From Neisseria dentiae (GTDB lineage: Bacteria; Pseudomonadota; Gammaproteobacteria; Burkholderiales; Neisseriaceae), in assembly GCF_024580525.1 (NCBI RefSeq), contig NZ_JANIKQ010000019.1, forward strand, positions 1-61,215: a stretch of DNA of 61,215 nt, read 5' to 3'. Below are positions 57,527 to 61,215 of this stretch, one piece after another; the stretch's first letter is position 1, and every line of letters begins with the position of its first letter. The notes beneath the pieces are model-generated. The model saw only the letters and a program-made list of their open reading frames with translations, made no database searches and was not told the DNA's origin. The translations under genes and the position numbers were made by a program.

Positions 57527-57568
57527 CAGATGTTTTAAAATGCCTGCATGAATCTTGAAAACCCGACC

Positions 57569-58300
57569 ATGCTCGAAATCCTCTACCGCGACAGCCTCTG
57601 CATCGCCGTCAACAAACCCGCCGGTATGCTGGTGCACAGAAGCTGGCTCGACAGCCGCGAAACCGTGTTTGTGATGCAGACCCTGCGCAACCAAACCGGC
57701 CGCCATGTGTTCCCCGTCCACCGTCTCGACCGCCCCACCTCGGGCGTTTTGCTGTTTGCCTTCAATAAAGAAAGCGCCCGCGCCCTCACACAGCAGTTCG
57801 AGCGGAAAAACGTGCAAAAACGCTATTGGGCGGTGGTACGCGGCCATTTACACGGCAGCGGCCGCATCGACTACCCGCTCAAAGAAGAAGCCGACAAAAT
57901 CGCCGACCCCTTTGCCGACCCCGACAAACCCGCCCAAAACGCCGTTACCGACTACCGCTGCCTCGCCCTCACCGAGCAACCCTTTCAATCGGCCAAGCGC
58001 TACGCCACTTCGCGCTATTCGTGGCTGGAACTCACCCCGCACACCGGCCGCAAACACCAGCTGCGCCGCCATCTGAAACACATTTTCCACCCCATCGTGG
58101 GCGACACCACCCACGGCGACAACGCCCAAAACCGCGCCGTTGCCGAGCGCACCGGCGCCACCCGCCTGCTCTTGCACGCGCGCGAACTGGTGTTCCAAAG
58201 CCCAGAAAACGGCCGAACCGTTACCGTGCGCGCCGATGCGGACGAACAATGGCAGCAGGTGGCCGAAGCCTTCGGCTGGGCGGGTTTGCCGGCGGAATAA
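57569..58300 (+). CDS. truC: tRNA pseudouridine(65) synthase TruC
   Basis: 243 aa from ATG 57569 (M-L-E-I-L-Y), the start of E. coli TruC; an ATG at 57548 adds 7 residues. RluA-family catalytic motif HRLDRPTSG with D54, then FERKNVQKRYWAVVRG, TGRKHQLRRHLKH and HPIVGDTTHGD. Modifies U65 of tRNA(Ile1, Asp). Confidence 0.93.
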   Translation: MLEILYRDSLCIAVNKPAGMLVHRSWLDSRETVFVMQTLRNQTGRHVFPVHRLDRPTSGVLLFAFNKESARALTQQFERKNVQKRYWAVVRGHLHGSGRIDYPLKEEADKIADPFADPDKPAQNAVTDYRCLALTEQPFQSAKRYATSRYSWLELTPHTGRKHQLRRHLKHIFHPIVGDTTHGDNAQNRAVAERTGATRLLLHARELVFQSPENGRTVTVRADADEQWQQVAEAFGWAGLPAE

Positions 58301-58335
58301 TGATGTGATACGCAGCTCAACCTTTCAGACAGCCT

Positions 58336-58531
58336 GAGACCTTTGCAAAATTCAAATTATCACCTGAAAAATCTGATTTCCGTCATTCCCGCGCAGGCGG
58401 GAATCCAGGTGCTTGACATCCAAGTATTTGTTTAATCAATACTTCAATATTTCCATCTGGATTCCCGCCTGCGCGGGAATGACGGGATTTAAACATTTCA
58501 GACGGCCTTAAGGTATTTTTGCAAAGGTCTC
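58336..58531. repeat. NIME-type repeat with inverted dRS3 pair
   Basis: Ends GAGACCTTTGCAAAA and its complement; inside are two inverted dRS3 copies (cattcccgcgcaggcggg near 58383 and its complement near 58465) and a DUS. Flanked by the 8-bp direct repeat CAGCCTGA (58330-58337, 58531-58538), overlapping the ends by 1-2 bases. Confidence 0.75.
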
Positions 58532-58582
58532 AGCCTGATATAGAGAGTAATTAGAATTTCCTTTACATTTGTTACATAAGTT

Positions 58583-59215
58583 TTATTTTAGGTAGTTTAC
58601 AATTGTTCCTGTTGTTGAATCGCCCTTGTCTCGAACAGTACAACTGAAACTGCTACGAAGCATTGCACCAAAACTATTTTGAGCATCCACATTACCCGTT
58701 ACAGTATAAGTTCCATCACTATTTAAAACTCTAATCCATCCACTAAATTCTGCGGTTGAGGGAGATTTTAAAAGCTGCTTTACTGCACTTTCACACGAAA
58801 CTTGGGCAGTCCATTCGTCTAATTTTGGTTTACTTGGCTTACTAAACAACATCATTACAAAACATATCAACAAAAAAGAACCACCTATTTTCCCAACTAT
58901 CCCCAATTTTGAACGGCCTCCCATTTTGGAAGTTTCGTCCGGAATTACTGCTATTTTTTCAATCTGATTTTCTTGTTCATCTTTATCACCTTTCTGTTGT
59001 GCTACTCTAGCTACTTCTTCTAAAAGCTCAGGTTGTTCCATAAACAAAGCTTTATTGTATTCTTTACGCTCTTCAGAATTTAATAGATATTTTTTACATT
59101 CCTCGAGTGCCAATAAATCAATTTGCCCCCTCTCCGCCTTTTTTTGCATTGCTTTACGAATTTCTTCAGGTTTGGCGGTAATACTTACTTCTAAAAGTTC
59201 ATAATAATTCTTCAT
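58583..59215 (-). CDS. Membrane protein with degenerate J-domain-like N-terminus
   Basis: 210 aa from M-K-N-Y-Y-E-L-L-E-V. Residues 1-55 look like a DnaJ J-domain (YYELLEV; EECKKYLLNSEERKEYNKAL) but lack the HPD tripeptide, so Hsp70 stimulation is unlikely. One TM helix near 100-122, then a periplasmic part with C137 (VSCESAVKQLLKSPSTAEFSG, split) similar to exported DUF-type folds, and a final disulfide candidate (FSCTVRD). AT-rich; probable accessory gene between repeats. Function unknown. Confidence 0.65.
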   Translation of the reverse strand: MKNYYELLEVSITAKPEEIRKAMQKKAERGQIDLLALEECKKYLLNSEERKEYNKALFMEQPELLEEVARVAQQKGDKDEQENQIEKIAVIPDETSKMGGRSKLGIVGKIGGSFLLICFVMMLFSKPSKPKLDEWTAQVSCESAVKQLLKSPSTAEFSGWIRVLNSDGTYTVTGNVDAQNSFGAMLRSSFSCTVRDKGDSTTGTIVNYLK

Positions 59216-59715
59216 AAACATTCCCCATTCATTCATATACCTTTTTTATTTTAAAATAAACGGTATAAAATTTAAACAAATGGATATTCCTTAAAGATAA
59301 AATCCATTATAAATACAACAAGCCATCTGAATTCCAAATAGCAATCGAAAAGAATAATAAATGTAAGCTAGGGCTTTAGATTAACCTAGAATAGTATTCT
59401 CCGTCATACTCGGGCTTGACCCGAGTATCGCATTGTTCAAAACGAAATAGCAGATACCCAAGTCAAGCCCGGGTATGACGCGCTCGGTTTTTTCAGACGG
59501 CCTGCGGCAACATACAAAGCATGCAAAGATTGCCACTTCCAAAATCTAGCCCGTTGATTCTATGTTAGAATGCCCCCGTTTCTGTTTCGGGGCAAACCGA
59601 AAACCGCTTAAACGGGGAACCGCGCAGCGGCAAAACTTGTCTGCCTTATTCCGAACTTTTTAAAACCACGCCGTTTGAAACCCGCCGTTTCAGACGGCCT
59701 TATCACACAGCACAT
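59216..59715. other. Intergenic region upstream of mltA
   Basis: 500 bp without a convincing gene: an AT-rich part, a split REP-like pair (59403-59480), a DUS near 59493, and a leader with a DUS immediately before mltA (59689-59700). Confidence 0.5.
59403..59480. repeat. REP-like palindrome, copy 9 (split pair)
   Basis: CGTCATACTCGGG + CTTGACCCGAGTAT, about 27 bp, then GATACCCAAGTCAAG + CCCGGGTATGACG, as at 54206. Confidence 0.7.
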
Positions 59716-61062
59716 ATGAACCGCAAAACCTTTTACCGCATCGCCCTCTTGGGCATCACCGCCGCCGTTTTAGCCGCCTGCGGCACCAAAAAAAGCAAGC
59801 CCGGGCCAAGCGTGCCGCCGGTGCAGCAACCGCCCGCACCGCCGGTAACACAGGGTCAGCCGCTGCCTGCCGGCACACCCTCGCCGCAAGGTTTCGTACA
59901 CACCCCCGGCGGCGGCGCCAGCTACAAAGTCGTGCCCCACAGCGCCATGCCGCAATGGAACGAACAAAACTTCGCCGACAGCCTGCGCTCGTTCCGCCTC
60001 GGCTGCGAAAAACTGCAAGCGCAGCAAAACTGGCGCAACGTGTGCGCCCAAGCCGCGCAAACGCCGTATAAAAACGCCGAAGCCAAAGCCTTTTTCGAGC
60101 AATATTTCACCCCGTGGCAGGTGAGCGCCAACGGCAATCTGGGCGGCACCATCACCGGCTACTACGAACCCGTGCTCCTGGGCGACTCGAAAAACACCGG
60201 CAAAGCGCGCTTTCCCATCTACGGCATTCCCAACGACTTCATCTCGGTCGATCTGCCCGCCAACCTGCGCAACAGCAAAAGCACCGTGCGCATCCGCCAA
60301 ACCGGCCCCAACAAAGGTGTGATCGATGCCAACGGCCCATATTCGGCCAATCTCGACCAGTTTCCCATCAGCGAGCGCACCCGCGCCCTGAAAGGCCGTT
60401 TCGCAGGCAGCCGCTTCGTGCCGTATTACACCCGCGCCCAGATTAACGGCGGCGCGCTCGACGGCAAAGCGCCGGTATTGGGCTACGCCGAAGACCCGGT
60501 GGAATTGTTTTTCCTGCACATCCAAGGTTCGGGCCGTCTGAAAACCCCCGAAGGCAAATATATCCGCGTGGGCTATGCCGACAAAAACGAATACCCCTAC
60601 GTTTCGATAGGCCGCTACATGGCCGACAAAGGCTACCTGCCGCTGGCGCAAACCACCATGCAGGGCATCAAAGAATATATGCGCCGCAACCCGCAGAAGC
60701 TGGCCGAAGTGTTGGGGCAAAACCCCAGCTACGTATTCTTCCGCCCGCTGCCCGGCAATGACGACGGCCCCGTCGGCGCACTCGGCACCCCGTTGATGGG
60801 CCAATATGCCGGCGCTATCGACCGCCACTACATCACACTGGGCGCGCCGTTGTTTGTGGCCACCGTACACCCCGCCAACAACTACGCCCTCAACCGCCTG
60901 ATTATGGCGCAAGACACCGGCAGCGCAATTAAAGGCGCGGTGCGGGTGGATTATTTCTGGGGCTACGGCGACGAAGCCGGCGCAGTGGCGGGCAAACAGA
61001 AACACAGGGGCTATGTGTGGCAGCTGCTGCCCAATGGCGTGATGCCCGGATACCGCCCTTAA
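59716..61062 (+). CDS. mltA: Membrane-bound lytic murein transglycosylase A
   Basis: Lipoprotein that cleaves the beta-1,4 glycosidic bond of peptidoglycan to 1,6-anhydro products (GNA33 in Neisseria). 448 aa: lipobox LAAC with C22, a Pro-rich linker (25-60), the MltA domain with GYYEPVLLG and ILQ-like LHIQGSGRL, and the 3D domain with catalytic D400 (AQDTGSAIKG) and RVDYFWGYG. Its start codon follows a short DUS-bearing leader. Confidence 0.95.
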   Translation: MNRKTFYRIALLGITAAVLAACGTKKSKPGPSVPPVQQPPAPPVTQGQPLPAGTPSPQGFVHTPGGGASYKVVPHSAMPQWNEQNFADSLRSFRLGCEKLQAQQNWRNVCAQAAQTPYKNAEAKAFFEQYFTPWQVSANGNLGGTITGYYEPVLLGDSKNTGKARFPIYGIPNDFISVDLPANLRNSKSTVRIRQTGPNKGVIDANGPYSANLDQFPISERTRALKGRFAGSRFVPYYTRAQINGGALDGKAPVLGYAEDPVELFFLHIQGSGRLKTPEGKYIRVGYADKNEYPYVSIGRYMADKGYLPLAQTTMQGIKEYMRRNPQKLAEVLGQNPSYVFFRPLPGNDDGPVGALGTPLMGQYAGAIDRHYITLGAPLFVATVHPANNYALNRLIMAQDTGSAIKGAVRVDYFWGYGDEAGAVAGKQKHRGYVWQLLPNGVMPGYRP

Positions 61063-61092
61063 GGTTGCGGATCGATTAACTGATAAAGGCCT

Positions 61093-61215
61093 GAGACCTT
61101 TGCAAAATTCCCTAAAATCCCCTAAATTCTCCTCCAAGACATTTAGGGGATTTCTCATGAGCACCTTCTTCCAACAAACCGCCCAAGCCATGATTGCCAA
61201 GCACATCGACCGCTT
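61093..61215 (+). mobile_element. 5' end of an IS5-family element (runs off the window)
   Basis: Terminal repeat GAGACCTTTGCAAAATTCC, then AAATCCCCTAAATTCTCC and the transposase start. Identical start to the fragment at 42686. It resembles the IS1106-type elements common in Neisseria. Confidence 0.9.
61157..61215 (+). CDS. IS5-family transposase, N-terminal part only
   Basis: Begins MSTFFQQTAQAMIAKHIDR and is cut off by the window end after 19 codons. RBS-like GGGGA upstream. The rest is not seen, so its integrity is unknown. Confidence 0.85.
   Translation, partial: MSTFFQQTAQAMIAKHIDR

Noticed and set aside
59770..61206. 478-aa minus-strand ORF opposite mltA
   Set aside because: Shadow frame; it even runs into the IS start, where the real frame is the transposase on the plus strand.

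Overview
The window is chromosomal DNA from a Neisseriaceae bacterium, most likely a commensal Neisseria. The main sign is the very dense DNA uptake sequence AGGCCGTCTGAA (the AG-DUS dialect, not the ATGCCGTCTGAA form that dominates in N. meningitidis and N. gonorrhoeae). DUS copies occur singly inside genes and as inverted pairs that act as terminators. The gene content agrees: pilT-pilU, a one-cysteine DksA, a murA very close to Neisseria MurA, GNA33-like MltA, and dRS3/NIME-type repeats. Most of the window is GC-rich housekeeping DNA with short operons.

Layout. 0.1-7 kb: dksA, yggT-proC-yggS, pilTU and mnmE, whose fourth to sixth codons are a C11 tract. 7-13 kb: a YjdM/PhnA protein, rnpB, mutS, a candidate small RNA, an M48 protease and a LOG-family protein. 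13.4-22.3 kb: an AT-rich accessory island. It is a microcin/class II bacteriocin locus with a JmjC (Fe(II)/2-oxoglutarate) oxygenase behind a Fur-box-like site, several double-glycine-leader precursors (two intact, two damaged), many tiny membrane proteins that are probably immunity proteins, an HlyD-type adaptor and a C39-peptidase ABC exporter. 22.5-34.8 kb: murA, chaA, a BenE-type transporter, a PepSY protein, an AI-2E-family permease, rsgA, dinG, gapA, lpxC and an ArsR-type regulator. 34.9-41.4 kb: an 875-bp IS, ispA-xseB, a small exported protein, gnd and ggt. 41.5-42.7 kb: a scrap region holding a DUF2892 gene split by a Mu-like phage gene fragment, a dRS3 repeat, a MITE of the 34.9-kb IS and a truncated IS5-family end. 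42.9-61 kb: sodC, a DegV protein, hprA, an FKBP, an MFS transporter, a paralogue of the small exported protein, a CYTH protein, hemJ, the efeUOB iron uptake operon, a thioredoxin-like protein, an ArsC-like protein, a YdcF-type protein, pgk, truC, a membrane protein with a degenerate J-domain, and mltA. The window ends inside an IS5-family element.

How it works together. In the accessory island the GG-leader peptides would be made, trimmed behind GG/GA by the C39 domain of the exporter, and exported through that ABC protein, the HlyD-like adaptor and a TolC-type outer membrane channel encoded elsewhere. Adjacent 2- and 4-TM proteins would protect the producer. The JmjC enzyme is the unusual part. 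Two of the precursors end in the same decamer, rich in Asp, Asn and Tyr, which makes modification of the peptide an attractive but untested idea. Ribosomal protein hydroxylation is the conventional alternative. Iron is a recurring theme: the Fur-like site, the Fe(II) oxygenase and efeUOB.

No tRNA, rRNA, CRISPR array or riboswitch was recognised. Coordinates were worked out by eye and short sites may be off by a base or two.
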